Shown here: piece after piece, positions 36,122 through 45,209 of the stretch | Numbering within the stretch: position 1 is the first letter of the stretch | Layout: each line of letters begins with the position of its first letter | Assembly (NCBI GenBank): GCA_025056565.1 | Contig: JANWWA010000001.1 | Span: 345,966 to 409,965, forward strand | From: Chloroherpetonaceae bacterium | GTDB lineage: Bacteria > Bacteroidota > Chlorobiia > Chlorobiales > Thermochlorobacteraceae | Reading direction: 5' to 3' | DNA: 64,000 nucleotides | Program-made: the position numbers and the translations under genes | The notes under the pieces: model-generated | What the model was told of the DNA's origin: nothing | The model's database searches: none | What the model saw: the letters and a program-made list of their open reading frames with translations, nothing else

Positions 36122-37630
36122 CTACAGAATAGAGTTCCCAACCAGCGCTGAGACAAGGTTGTCGTTATCGGGTGGCACATCAGGCCGCCGCAAGCGTTCA
36201 TTGATTGGATAGGTAAAGCGCAGCGGTGCGCGCCCGCCGCCGTCTGCACGGCGTGGTAGCGTGTTGGTGCGTCGCATATCATGGTAGGCTTGCCCTTCAA
36301 GGAAGAGCGCAATATACTTCTGGCGCAAAATTTCACGCACGACATCCAACTGCGTTACAGGGCCGGCGTAATTGCCCAAGTTCCCCTCTGCTCGCAGCGT
36401 GTTCAGTAGCGCCACGGCTGAGTCGAGGCTGCCTGTTCGGGCAAGGCATTCAGCGCGAATGAATGCCGTCTCACGTGCGCTCATAATTGGGAAGTCAGTG
36501 CCAAGATTGCCATAGCCACCTGTAGCGCGGTTTAGGAAAGCGGCCCCTGCAGGAGAGCGTTCAGCTGAGTCGCGCTGCGTGTTGCCTGTGCGTGCACTAA
36601 ATCGGTTAGGCACATATGCATATCCGAAGAATGAGCCACGCGCGGGTGAAGTGGTTGGGGCTTCGAAGTAGCGCCGCATTCGTGCGTCTTCCTTTCGGTC
36701 ATCACCGGGTGCTCTGGATAGAGCGTTTGGTCCAGAGATTTCGTCAATGTTTTGCAGAATGTCCATAAAGTATTTGTCGGCGCGCACAGGAAACCCCTGC
36801 TCATTAGCGAGAAATGTGCCAAAAAGGGCCTGCTCATTGACATTCGCTGCGTTTGCACGTGCCCTTACACTTGGCACTGCCCCTGAAAGTCCTGCATTTG
36901 CATTGGCTAAGGCTGCAGTATAGTTCTTGACATGGAGGAAGTAGCGCGCCTTGAGTGAACGCGTGGCGGCAATCCAGTTTGCACGGTTTCCGCCGTAAAT
37001 CAGGTCTTGCGGTAGCGTTGCGGTGCCTGCGGTGAAGCGTGCAAGTGCTGAGTCCAGATTAGCTTGCGCTTGTGCATATGCTTCGGCTTGGCTTACAAAC
37101 GGTGGCGGGTCAAAGCGCTTTACAAAATCTCCTGCGTCTTGCAAACTTTGAATCGGGATTGAGCCGAAAAGCGCCGCAAGTTCACCGATTGCCAGCGCTT
37201 TATACCAGAACGCAATGCCCATATAGGTATTCCGCAGTTCGGCAGGCATGGCAATGTTCGGCGCAAGGCGCAAAATGTCATTAGCCGATTTCATCACTTG
37301 GTAGCCTTGCAGCCAGATTAGGTTGAACTCACGCGAGGTTGATTCTACATAGTCATTCCATTGTAGAATCTGCGTGCGTCCATCAGCATTGATGATTTGC
37401 CAAGTCCAAATTGAGCAGAACATCGCTCGGTCGCCAGAGTAGAAATCACCGCCTCCTGAAATTAGTCCAACTAACAACGCATTCAGCCCATCAACCGTGC
37501 CAATGACAGATTCATTCGGTGCATTTGGCGAGTTATTGAGGTTTGGATCAATGTTGCAACCGCTTTGAAGCCAAAGAATTGCTGCAATCAGTAGTGAAGT
37601 CAGATGCAACTTAAATCTACGGTGTTTCAT
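36122..37630 (-). CDS. SusD/RagB-like substrate-binding lipoprotein (unit 1)
   Basis: A 502-residue outer-membrane lipoprotein, signal MKHRRFKLHLTSLLIAAILW then LQSGC lipobox. It has the SusD helical scaffold: SVIGTVDGLNALLVGL near the N-terminus, YMGIAFWYKALAIGELAALFG (TPR-like helices), ISGPNALSRAPGDDRKEDA, and the C-terminal ILRQKYIALFLEGQAYHDMRR segment, which is the family's typical end. SusD caps the SusC barrel and captures substrate outside the cell. It lies directly downstream of the SusC gene. No polysaccharide enzyme is near, so the substrate is unknown and may not be a sugar. Confidence 0.92.
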   Translation of the reverse strand: MKHRRFKLHLTSLLIAAILWLQSGCNIDPNLNNSPNAPNESVIGTVDGLNALLVGLISGGGDFYSGDRAMFCSIWTWQIINADGRTQILQWNDYVESTSREFNLIWLQGYQVMKSANDILRLAPNIAMPAELRNTYMGIAFWYKALAIGELAALFGSIPIQSLQDAGDFVKRFDPPPFVSQAEAYAQAQANLDSALARFTAGTATLPQDLIYGGNRANWIAATRSLKARYFLHVKNYTAALANANAGLSGAVPSVRARANAANVNEQALFGTFLANEQGFPVRADKYFMDILQNIDEISGPNALSRAPGDDRKEDARMRRYFEAPTTSPARGSFFGYAYVPNRFSARTGNTQRDSAERSPAGAAFLNRATGGYGNLGTDFPIMSARETAFIRAECLARTGSLDSAVALLNTLRAEGNLGNYAGPVTQLDVVREILRQKYIALFLEGQAYHDMRRTNTLPRRADGGGRAPLRFTYPINERLRRPDVPPDNDNLVSALVGNSIL

Positions 37631-37721
37631 AGTGTTTGAGTCTCTAAAATTTTTGGAAATCCGTTGTTTTTCAACCTTATGCTCTGAAAGCTGAGTTTTG
37701 CGATATGATTTGGGCTACTTT

Positions 37722-37754
37722 GAGGGGTGGACAGATGAATCCTGTCCACCTCTC
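37722..37754 (-). other. Strong hairpin between susC and susD (unit 1)
   Basis: A stem of 13 pairs with one G-T pair (37722-37734 with 37742-37754), 7-base loop, immediately after the susC stop codon. In the minus-strand sense it is followed by AAAG rather than T, so it looks like an RNA stability or stoichiometry element more than a terminator. Confidence 0.6.
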
Positions 37755-37756
37755 CC

Positions 37757-40700
37757 TTAATAAGTTAGCTGCACGCCAAACCGCAGCGAGCGAATTTGCG
37801 CAAACTGGAACCAGTCAATGCCGCGTGCATTTTGGTTGCCGAAAGAGTTGACCTCAGGGTCGTAGCCAGTGTAGCTCTTAAAGAAGGTGGCAAGATTACG
37901 ACCTGAGAAGATGAAGGAGAGCTGGCTAATGCCGAAGTCCTTTAAGATGTCCCAGTTGTATTGAATGGTTACATCACGCAGGCGCAGGAAGCTGCCATCC
38001 TGAATATGTGGCTCAGCAATTACGAAGCCATCGAGGAAACCACGATAAAGCACAGTGCGCTGTACCTGCTGTCCGGGCTGATAGGTTACGCCAAAGAGCG
38101 TCAGTGGTGTGGTGCGTCTTGGATCGACGATAATTGGCTCGCCTTCGAAGAAAGCCGGCTCCTCACGGTCGCGGGTCGGTCCCCATGTGCCAAAGCGAAT
38201 CATACCACCCTGTGTGCCATTGAAGACACGATTGCCAAAGACGCCATCGAACAAGATGCTAATAGAGAGATTCTTGAAAATTCTGAAATCATTGCGCAGT
38301 GAGAGCGTGTAAGCCGGCCATGGGTTTGCAAATCCGAAGATAGGCTGCCCATCTTGCACAGGTGCTCCTACCAGTCCCGTAATCGCACCGTTGTTTGCCA
38401 CATCATTTGCTGTGAATGCGCCTGCCACCACCAAGCGAGAGTTCGGTGCATTTGGTGCCACGCTGATGACACGCCCGCCTTGACGCACCATGTTGCCACT
38501 TGCATCGACTTGCACCCAAGTGATGCCTGAGCGCACAATGTTACCATTCTGGTCACGCAGCCAGCCATTGACTTGCAGCGCACCGTAAGGCTGTCCTTCG
38601 TTGATGTACGCTGCAGAACCTGCAAAGCCACCCAAGAGAATTGGTGCTGCACCAGAGAGGCTATTTACAATGTTGTGGAAGCGCGCATAGTTCAGCGTAG
38701 CGTTCCAAGTAACTTCAGGCGTGTTGAGAATTGTGCCCTGAATAGATAGCTCAAATCCCTCGTTGGTCATCGCTGCTGCATTGCGCAGCACGGAGTTATA
38801 GCCTGTTGAGGGTGCCACAGGGAACGAGACAATAATATCAAAGACGCTGGTCATATAGTAGTTGGCTTCCACATTGATGCGGTTATTCCAGAAGCCTAAG
38901 TTCAGACCAATCTCGCGCTCAACCAACCGCTCGGGTCTCACGTCTTGCGTAGCACCGCCGACTGTTGAGGCATTAAGACCAGCATTGCCTAAGCGGTTTG
39001 ACCATGTGCCACGCGCAAATGATGCGGTAATGCCACCCGTAGTATAGAGGAAGTTCGTTGCATACGGGTCAGGCTGCTGCGGTGAGCCAGATTCTCCATA
39101 TGCCGCACGAATGATGACATTATCCACAATCCCCTTTAAGCCCTCCATAAAGCTTTCTTGACCTAAGTTGTAGGAGAAGCCTGCTTTCGGGAAGAACGAG
39201 AATGGCTGATTGGTGCCGAATGCAGAGGAACCATCGCGGCGGACACTGGCTGTTACGGCAATTCGGTCGAAGAGGTCCAGTGTCAATTGTGCAAACTGTC
39301 CGATAATCACCCACTCTTGACGACTCGATGAGGCTAACTGGGTTGCACCTGAGTTCAGTTGACTGAAGAAAGGCGAAATGTCGCTGGTCTGTGCGTTGAT
39401 AGCATCACGGCGAAGTGAGATGGACTGACCGCCTGCCACCAGTGTCGCCTTGATGTCCTTGATGAAATTATACTTTAGCGTTGCCGCTATTTCCAAATTC
39501 AGTTGGTTGTCGAAGCGAGGGTCGCTGACCACTGCGCCTGTGCCACCTGGACCAAAATTCGCATCTCTTGCGCCTCGTGCAAGGATATAAGTGTTGGTTT
39601 GGTCATAGCGGTCCAAGCCTAACTGAGCGCGCAAGTTTGCTACGAAACCCGTTTCAGGGTTTTGGTAAATGTCCCAAGTGAGAGCGGAGTTATGGATAAA
39701 TCGGCTCAGGCGCGATGTGTAAGAGTTGTTCTCTTGTGTCCAGATAGGGTTGTCATATGGACCGTAGCGGCGCTGAGAGCCGTCAGGCTCATATGCACGT
39801 GTATTGTCAAAGTCTGGCGGCGTGCGCAGCGCAGAGAGGTAGATACCTGAAATACTGTTCCCAACGGTTGGAATCAGCGTCTGCGAAACGATGTAGTTAT
39901 TTGTAGTGGTGTAGCGCACGCCGGGCAGAAGCGTAAAGCCGACATTAGCGCGAAAGTTATTGCGGTTGAGGTCAGAGTTACGGAACACGCCTTGATTTTG
40001 GTCGAATGTGCCGCCTACGTAGTAGTCAAAGTATGAAGTTGCACCAGAGATACTTACGGTCTGCTGCCAGCTATTTGGGGTGCGGAAAATACCATTGAGC
40101 TGGTCATAGACAGGCTGCCCGGGTTGTATGCGCGGTCCCCAACTGAATGCGCCACCGGGCGTGCCGCGTGTTTCACCCGGACCTGGCTCACGATAGGCGT
40201 TCGGTCCTGCTACGCCATTGACACCTTGACCATATTCTTTTTGCAAATCAATTGAGCCAAGTGGGCTTGCAGTTTCATAGAAGCCTGCTGCGCTGATTTT
40301 CGTTGGGCGTTCGAGATTATTGTATTTGCCCTTCTTCGTGTTGATGATAATGACGCCATTGCCAGCTACAGCACCGTAGATTGCCGCTGCCGCTGGACCT
40401 TTCAACACTTCAATTGATTCAATGTCTTGTGGGTTAATATCAATTGCGCGTGCGCCCGCATCAACAGCTGGTTGGTTTGGGCTGGTTTGCGTGTTGTCAA
40501 TGATGACACCGTCGACAATATAGACTGGCTCAGAGCTGCCACGTGCCGACTTCGGACCACGCACCGTGATAAAGGTTGAACCACCGGGCACGCCTGAAGC
40601 ACGCGTTACTTGAATACCTGTAACTTGTCCAGATAGACCATCAATCGCTGCTGGTGAAGCAATGTTATTGATGCGCTCGCCAGCGACGTTGCCCACTGCC

Positions 40701-41080
40701 GCACCCAGCTTACTGCGATCAACTTCACCAGAAAGTCCCAGCACCACGACCTCTTCAGCTTGCGATGCTTTCACACGTAGCGCAAAGTCCAGCCTAACTG
40801 GCTCTGTGGCTGTTACCGTAACCGTCTGTGATTTGGTCTCATAACCAATCAGCTTGACTTCAACAATGTGTGTGCCAATCGGGGCTCTGAAGGAGTATTC
40901 GCCGTTTGCGTTGGTCGAGCTACCAATGCGCAGTGCAGGAATAGAGACCACTGCACCTGGCAGCCCTTCCTTTGTTTCGGCATCAATGATGCGCCCTGAA
41001 ATCGTTTGTGTTTGCTGCTGAGCGTAGCTATGCGCGCATATGCACAAAAAGGTAATGCAGCAGAGTATTGCTTTCTTCAT
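37757..41080 (-). CDS. SusC/RagA-like TonB-dependent outer-membrane transporter (unit 1)
   Basis: An 1107-residue receptor. ATG 41080 gives a signal peptide (MKKAILCCITFLCICAHSYA). Then a carboxypeptidase-regulatory-like domain (ISGRIIDAETKEGLPGAVV, VEVKLIGYETKSQTV), a plug domain (SPAAIDGLSGQVTGIQV; VYIVDGVIIDN; IEVLKGPAAAAIYGAVAGNG), and the beta-barrel ending in an aromatic residue (FGVQLTY). It imports a large ligand using TonB energy. The leader carries TATCAACAAAAC 15 bases upstream. SusD follows 126 bases downstream. Substrate not determinable from sequence. Confidence 0.95.
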   Translation of the reverse strand: MKKAILCCITFLCICAHSYAQQQTQTISGRIIDAETKEGLPGAVVSIPALRIGSSTNANGEYSFRAPIGTHIVEVKLIGYETKSQTVTVTATEPVRLDFALRVKASQAEEVVVLGLSGEVDRSKLGAAVGNVAGERINNIASPAAIDGLSGQVTGIQVTRASGVPGGSTFITVRGPKSARGSSEPVYIVDGVIIDNTQTSPNQPAVDAGARAIDINPQDIESIEVLKGPAAAAIYGAVAGNGVIIINTKKGKYNNLERPTKISAAGFYETASPLGSIDLQKEYGQGVNGVAGPNAYREPGPGETRGTPGGAFSWGPRIQPGQPVYDQLNGIFRTPNSWQQTVSISGATSYFDYYVGGTFDQNQGVFRNSDLNRNNFRANVGFTLLPGVRYTTTNNYIVSQTLIPTVGNSISGIYLSALRTPPDFDNTRAYEPDGSQRRYGPYDNPIWTQENNSYTSRLSRFIHNSALTWDIYQNPETGFVANLRAQLGLDRYDQTNTYILARGARDANFGPGGTGAVVSDPRFDNQLNLEIAATLKYNFIKDIKATLVAGGQSISLRRDAINAQTSDISPFFSQLNSGATQLASSSRQEWVIIGQFAQLTLDLFDRIAVTASVRRDGSSAFGTNQPFSFFPKAGFSYNLGQESFMEGLKGIVDNVIIRAAYGESGSPQQPDPYATNFLYTTGGITASFARGTWSNRLGNAGLNASTVGGATQDVRPERLVEREIGLNLGFWNNRINVEANYYMTSVFDIIVSFPVAPSTGYNSVLRNAAAMTNEGFELSIQGTILNTPEVTWNATLNYARFHNIVNSLSGAAPILLGGFAGSAAYINEGQPYGALQVNGWLRDQNGNIVRSGITWVQVDASGNMVRQGGRVISVAPNAPNSRLVVAGAFTANDVANNGAITGLVGAPVQDGQPIFGFANPWPAYTLSLRNDFRIFKNLSISILFDGVFGNRVFNGTQGGMIRFGTWGPTRDREEPAFFEGEPIIVDPRRTTPLTLFGVTYQPGQQVQRTVLYRGFLDGFVIAEPHIQDGSFLRLRDVTIQYNWDILKDFGISQLSFIFSGRNLATFFKSYTGYDPEVNSFGNQNARGIDWFQFAQIRSLRFGVQLTY

Positions 41081-41095
41081 AGTTCGCTGTTTGTT

Positions 41096-41107
41096 GTTTT
41101 GTTGATA
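41096..41107 (-). promoter_or_regulatory. Leader element TATCAACAAAAC upstream of susC (unit 1)
   Basis: The 12-mer ends 15 bases before the ATG at 41080 and is followed by an A-rich AACAAACAGCG stretch. It is identical to the elements before potD and the unit 2 susC. Confidence 0.45.
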
Positions 41108-41225
41108 AAGTCTTCGTATCAACTCGTTTAAAAACGGAGCAAGTCTCTCCGAGCCGATGTCTGTTGATAGAATGCGCTGTATTTACGCAAAAGTCCAGAC
41201 ACGTGCAAACGAGCAGTATGCAGCA

Positions 41226-41243
41226 CTGCTGCAAATGCAGCAG
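41226..41243. other. Palindrome between TPR gene and susC (unit 1)
   Basis: An 8-base inverted repeat (41226-41233 with 41236-41243) with a 2-base centre, CTGCTGCA/TGCAGCAG, in the 177-base gap that should hold the promoter for the unit 1 susC gene. It could be an operator or a weak transcription end for the TPR gene; in the minus-strand sense no T-tract follows. Confidence 0.35.
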
Positions 41244-41257
41244 AATTTTTGCTTTTC

Positions 41258-42688
41258 TCAATTTGTCAGTGGATAATTTTTCGCTTGCATATACTCTCGC
41301 AGCTGCTGAATCTTCTCTTCAATTTCACGAATTGCGTTTTCAGCCTCTCGCCGAGCGTCGTCAATCGTTTGTGATGTCTCTGCCATCTGCATCTGATTAT
41401 TGATTCTATCCACCAGAAATGCCATCTCTTGCACAAGCCGCACGACAAAGGCATCCTGCAGGATTTGTGCTCGCCGCTGCAACAGTATTACCACACATTG
41501 AATTGGCACTTCACGCAGTCGACTTCCTTCCAAAACCCCCAATGTTTGGCTGTTGTCTGTCGAGATTGCTGAAAGCAAAGCATTTTCATTGCAGCCAAAA
41601 AGGTTCATTCCCCCTACGCGCGCTGCTTTGAAGACAGGATGATTAAAGAGGTCTTGGGCACGACCCGAGCGCATGGAGGCGACATTTGCCCTCGCCACGC
41701 TCGTACCAGCCTGAGACATTAGCTTGATTTCCCTTACAGCAGCCGCTTGCTCAGGCGTCAGTGCCTCAACCACAATTTGCGGTGCGTAATACACCCGCAG
41801 CGAATCCAGCGTCCTGTCTTTTGAGTAATACTTGCTTAGAAGCTCTGCTGCTGGCTTGTAGCCCAGATTTTGCGCCTTGAGTACATCTGCCAGTCCCTTT
41901 TCTTTCATTCCCATTCCGAGCTTTAGTGTGCCGCTTTCAAATAGCAGTTCAGGGTGGTCTGGTCTCAGCTCCACGGCCCGCTCAAAGTCTGCCAGTGCCA
42001 GCCCATACTGTTTCTGGCGTCGGTAAAAGGCAGCGCGAAGTCTGTAGGCTTCAGCGTCTTCACGCCGCCGAATGAGCTCGGCATAATCTTTTAGTGCCAG
42101 CTCAGTCTGACCGAGACTGGCATAACATGCCGCTCGTTGTGAGAAGGCTTCATCAAATGGGGTTTTGCTGTTGATTACAGTTGTCAAGTCTTCAATTGCT
42201 TCTTCCAGCGCCCCTAGCCCAATTCTTGCCATTGCTCGGTAGAAGTAGGCTTGCACGCTATCTGGCGACAGGCTGATTGCCGCCGTAAAATCGGCATTTG
42301 CACGTGAAAAATTGCGTGCTGCTCTTGCCAGCTGTCCGCGAAAAATGTAGGCTTCAAAGTTTCGGGGGTTTATGACAAGGGCTTTATTGTAGTCAGCAAA
42401 GGCTCCGATCGTGTCACCTAAGAATTGTTTAGCGTAGCCGCGCATCAGGTAGGCACGCACATACAGCGAGTCCTTCTCAATTACCTCTGAAAAGAGGGTG
42501 GCTGCCCGTGCAAATTCTGCTTGACGCATTGCAGTTACGCCTTCCACATACAAGCTGTCGCTTATTAAAGCCTTCGCTGGCTTTTGCTTGAGAATTGCCA
42601 GTTTCGGCTGCGTCAGTGCTACGCAAGGCAGTAAGAGAATTAGAACCAGTAGCGTCCACCCTTGCTTACCTCTCACTTGTCCTGTCAT
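41258..42688 (-). CDS. Secreted TPR protein with the same unassigned C-terminal domain, SusCD-associated (unit 2)
   Basis: A 476-residue paralogue of the TPR gene at 34691-36028. A signal sequence (LLVLILLLPCVALT) is followed by about seven TPR units (AFADYNKALVINPRNFEAYI, NADFTAAISLSPDSVQAYFY, ALADFERAVELRPDHPELLF), then the shared domain: TLDSLRVYYAPQIVVEAL, FGCNENALL, VPIQCVVILLQRRAQIL. The two Cys-containing segments align with those in the first TPR protein, so they may form a disulfide or metal site. A C-terminal coiled-coil follows. The gene ends unit 2, after SusC, SusD and DUF4397 genes. A Shine-Dalgarno-like GAGG lies before ATG 42688. Confidence 0.82.
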   Translation of the reverse strand: MTGQVRGKQGWTLLVLILLLPCVALTQPKLAILKQKPAKALISDSLYVEGVTAMRQAEFARAATLFSEVIEKDSLYVRAYLMRGYAKQFLGDTIGAFADYNKALVINPRNFEAYIFRGQLARAARNFSRANADFTAAISLSPDSVQAYFYRAMARIGLGALEEAIEDLTTVINSKTPFDEAFSQRAACYASLGQTELALKDYAELIRRREDAEAYRLRAAFYRRQKQYGLALADFERAVELRPDHPELLFESGTLKLGMGMKEKGLADVLKAQNLGYKPAAELLSKYYSKDRTLDSLRVYYAPQIVVEALTPEQAAAVREIKLMSQAGTSVARANVASMRSGRAQDLFNHPVFKAARVGGMNLFGCNENALLSAISTDNSQTLGVLEGSRLREVPIQCVVILLQRRAQILQDAFVVRLVQEMAFLVDRINNQMQMAETSQTIDDARREAENAIREIEEKIQQLREYMQAKNYPLTN

Positions 42689-42749
42689 CTCTTACCTCAA
42701 TTATCTGTTCCCGCTTCCTCACCTATTGGATAGACGTCGCTAAAAAAGC

Positions 42750-42777
42750 GGAACGCCAACTTTCAGGTTGGCGTTCC
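42750..42777 (-). terminator. Terminator-like hairpin after the DUF4397 gene
   Basis: An 11-base-pair perfect stem (42750-42760 with 42767-42777), 6-base loop, followed in the minus-strand sense by GCTTTTTT. A canonical intrinsic terminator lying 18 bases after the DUF4397 stop and 62 bases before the TPR gene start. Confidence 0.8.
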
Positions 42778-42794
42778 TGCGCACCTTTTCTTGT

Positions 42795-43607
42795 TCAGTT
42801 ATTCAGATATGATGTTACGCCCAAGGCTGCTGCACCACTTGCGCCAACTAATCCTCTTGCAAGAATGGTGTAGACACGGCGTGGGGCTACAGTGAGTGTT
42901 GCGCTGGTTACTGTCTGTCCGCCAGCAACAATGTCGACACGGAACGTGCCTGTATCAATTGGCACAAAGTCGCGCACATCCTTGTAGCGCGTTTCCCCAA
43001 AGAGTTCCAAGTTGGTGATACCCGGGCTACTGGTGCGCGTAATTAGCACACGCACGGCTGGGGCATTCGGCGAGAAGTGACCAAACCGTGCACTGCCACG
43101 AAAGACCGTCAGGTCAGGGAAATTCGGCACATCATCTTGCACCACTTTGGGTTGAATACCGCCCGGTGTCCCAACTGTATCGGAAATAAAAATGGTGTAT
43201 GCGCGATTGGCTGCAACATTGACATCTACTTGCGCCACCACGCGTGGGTCAGGCGATTGCAAGGGTGGGCGCGCTGCCACACCACCTGGCGCCGCAAACA
43301 CCTTCAAATTCCGATTCCCGACATCAACGCCAATGTATCCTGTATTGCCTAAGTAAGAAACAGCTGGTCCTGTAAAGCGCGGCGGTGTGCCCGGCACGCT
43401 TCGATTCAGGAAAGCAAAGACGGTGTCGCCTACGACGCGATTGTCCAAGAGCAAATCCACAGGGCCGGCATTCGCAGAAAGATGTAGAATGCGGATGCTA
43501 CCAATTTCAGGTGTCTCACCTGTTGTTGGCAGGTTTGAGCATGACACCGTCGCAATAGACAGCGTCAGTGCCAACCCCAAGAGCAGCAAGTTTTTTTGTT
43601 TCAGCAT
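42795..43607 (-). CDS. DUF4397 domain lipoprotein (unit 2)
   Basis: A 270-residue lipoprotein; ATG 43607 gives the signal MLKQKNLLLLGLALTLSIAT ending in the VSC lipobox. The mature part has two DUF4397 repeats of Ig-like beta structure: IRILHLSANAGPVDLLLDNR, then RVLITRTSSPGITNLELFG; the phrases LSANAGPVDLLLD and FGHFSPNAPAVRVLI are characteristic of the family. Function unknown; family members are common surface lipoproteins in Bacteroidota. It is 24 bases after SusD and probably cotranscribed, followed by a strong terminator. It could act as an accessory surface binder. Confidence 0.85.
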   Translation of the reverse strand: MLKQKNLLLLGLALTLSIATVSCSNLPTTGETPEIGSIRILHLSANAGPVDLLLDNRVVGDTVFAFLNRSVPGTPPRFTGPAVSYLGNTGYIGVDVGNRNLKVFAAPGGVAARPPLQSPDPRVVAQVDVNVAANRAYTIFISDTVGTPGGIQPKVVQDDVPNFPDLTVFRGSARFGHFSPNAPAVRVLITRTSSPGITNLELFGETRYKDVRDFVPIDTGTFRVDIVAGGQTVTSATLTVAPRRVYTILARGLVGASGAAALGVTSYLNN

Positions 43608-43637
43608 TTCCAAAAGTTTTTGAAGTTCTGAGAAAGC

Positions 43638-45161
43638 TTATGGACGTCTCAGTGGGTATGCACGGTTTCGCGCTATGATACGGTTCATATCTACACCACA
43701 GGTAACGATATTGCCTGAGACCGTGAACGCGTCCATGTCGTGTGTGCCGGGATTGATATTGGCAAAGCCTGGGATGTAGGTTGGGATAACTGGTAAGTCA
43801 AACCCAGGTCCTGTGCCAATCGGGTTGACATCTAACTGGCGGCGCCAGAGTGGTAAGCGCATACCCAAGTCGCAGATGCGCCGTCCTTCTAAGAAGAAAA
43901 TCTCCTGTCGCAACAGAAAGAGCGTGCGCACCAGCTCTTCTTCGTTGTCTGGCAACGCATCAATGTCTGAGGCACGAAGACTAGTAAAGGATGTTGGATA
44001 AACGTTGATCAGACCTGGGCGCGTGCGAATCAGCCCTGGAATCGCTGGAGAAGTTGCGTCAGCTCGCACCAAAAGGTCAGCCGAGCGTGGTCGAAATCCT
44101 CCAACTGCGGGTACATTCGGGCGTGTATTCGTGCTATTGAAGCCCACAACTGAGTCAGGGCGCAATGCAGCGGCAATTGCCCGCCTCATTTGTGCTTTTG
44201 CTTCGGCAAAGTTACCTGCTGCAATCGCTACCTCTGCCAAAATCAGATGTGCTTCTTCAATTTTTAGCACAGGGATAGGTGAATCTACCGCCGTGTATTT
44301 TGGATCTAAAAAGTCTAGCCGTGGCAACGGTTGCAAGTCACGTGCTGGTCGTGTAATCAGAAACGGAATCACGCCGTTGGTAAAATTCTGCGCATCGTAG
44401 AGCGCTCGATACACATAGCCTGCGCTGCCCGGTGTGTTCAGAGCGGCGTTTGCATAGAATGCAGCACTATCCGCCTGACCCAGCAAGCGATACGCTCTTG
44501 CTAAGGCAAGACGCGGCGCTACTTGGTTAATTGCCAAGCGTGTGTCAGAGCCGGATGGCAAAAGCGACGGCAGCGCTAAGCCAGGCAACGCAGCCAAAAA
44601 GTCATTGATTGCCTCCCGCAGCACTTGGCTTGAAGTAAGCCCTGGACCACCCTCTACAAGCGGAATGTTCGCAAAGTTCTCTGCTAGCACCAGCAGCGCC
44701 ATTCCTCTGAAAAAGCGCGCTTGTGCAATTGCATTAGTTCGCTGATCTGCCGTGAGTGTTCGGTCCAGCGGAATTTGTGTAATTGCAAACTCCGCTTGTG
44801 CCCGCAATGTTTGTGCGCTAGAATACGAGGCAGGCAAGCTGATGTCGTCTGCATTGATATTGCGCGGGTTATCGGCTACTGGCGAAAGAAAAGTTGAGAT
44901 ATTGACATAGTCATCACTGACATATGCATTGTAGAGCGTAACGTTTGCGATCATCGCCGAAAATTGGTTGCGCACACCTTGCAGCACTTGGTTCGCACTG
45001 CCACCTGGAAAGGCACGCAGCGCTTCATCTGTGATGGTTGGGTTAATGACTTCAGTTGGATTAGTTTGGCAGGCATTGAAGAAAAGCATTGTACTCCCTC
45101 CGATGAGTACAAGCACGGCCGCACAAACCTGAGATTTGAAGCTAAACTTTTGTTTGTTCAT
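43638..45161 (-). CDS. SusD/RagB-like substrate-binding lipoprotein (unit 2)
   Basis: A 507-residue outer-membrane lipoprotein with signal region AAVLVLIGGSTMLFFNAC (lipobox FFNAC). SusD features: the N-terminal NPTITDEALRAFPGGSANQV, helical TPR-like region (ALARAYRLLGQADSAAFYAN), and C-terminal LLRQEIFFLEGRRICDLGMR, which matches the usual SusD end. It is diverged from the unit 1 and 3 SusD proteins. It starts 48 bases after susC, with no hairpin between them. Confidence 0.9.
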   Translation of the reverse strand: MNKQKFSFKSQVCAAVLVLIGGSTMLFFNACQTNPTEVINPTITDEALRAFPGGSANQVLQGVRNQFSAMIANVTLYNAYVSDDYVNISTFLSPVADNPRNINADDISLPASYSSAQTLRAQAEFAITQIPLDRTLTADQRTNAIAQARFFRGMALLVLAENFANIPLVEGGPGLTSSQVLREAINDFLAALPGLALPSLLPSGSDTRLAINQVAPRLALARAYRLLGQADSAAFYANAALNTPGSAGYVYRALYDAQNFTNGVIPFLITRPARDLQPLPRLDFLDPKYTAVDSPIPVLKIEEAHLILAEVAIAAGNFAEAKAQMRRAIAAALRPDSVVGFNSTNTRPNVPAVGGFRPRSADLLVRADATSPAIPGLIRTRPGLINVYPTSFTSLRASDIDALPDNEEELVRTLFLLRQEIFFLEGRRICDLGMRLPLWRRQLDVNPIGTGPGFDLPVIPTYIPGFANINPGTHDMDAFTVSGNIVTCGVDMNRIIARNRAYPLRRP

Positions 45162-45209
45162 GTCGCCTAAAGGTTAGTTTTTGCAGATTTTCAGGCTCTT
45201 TTGCGTTGC

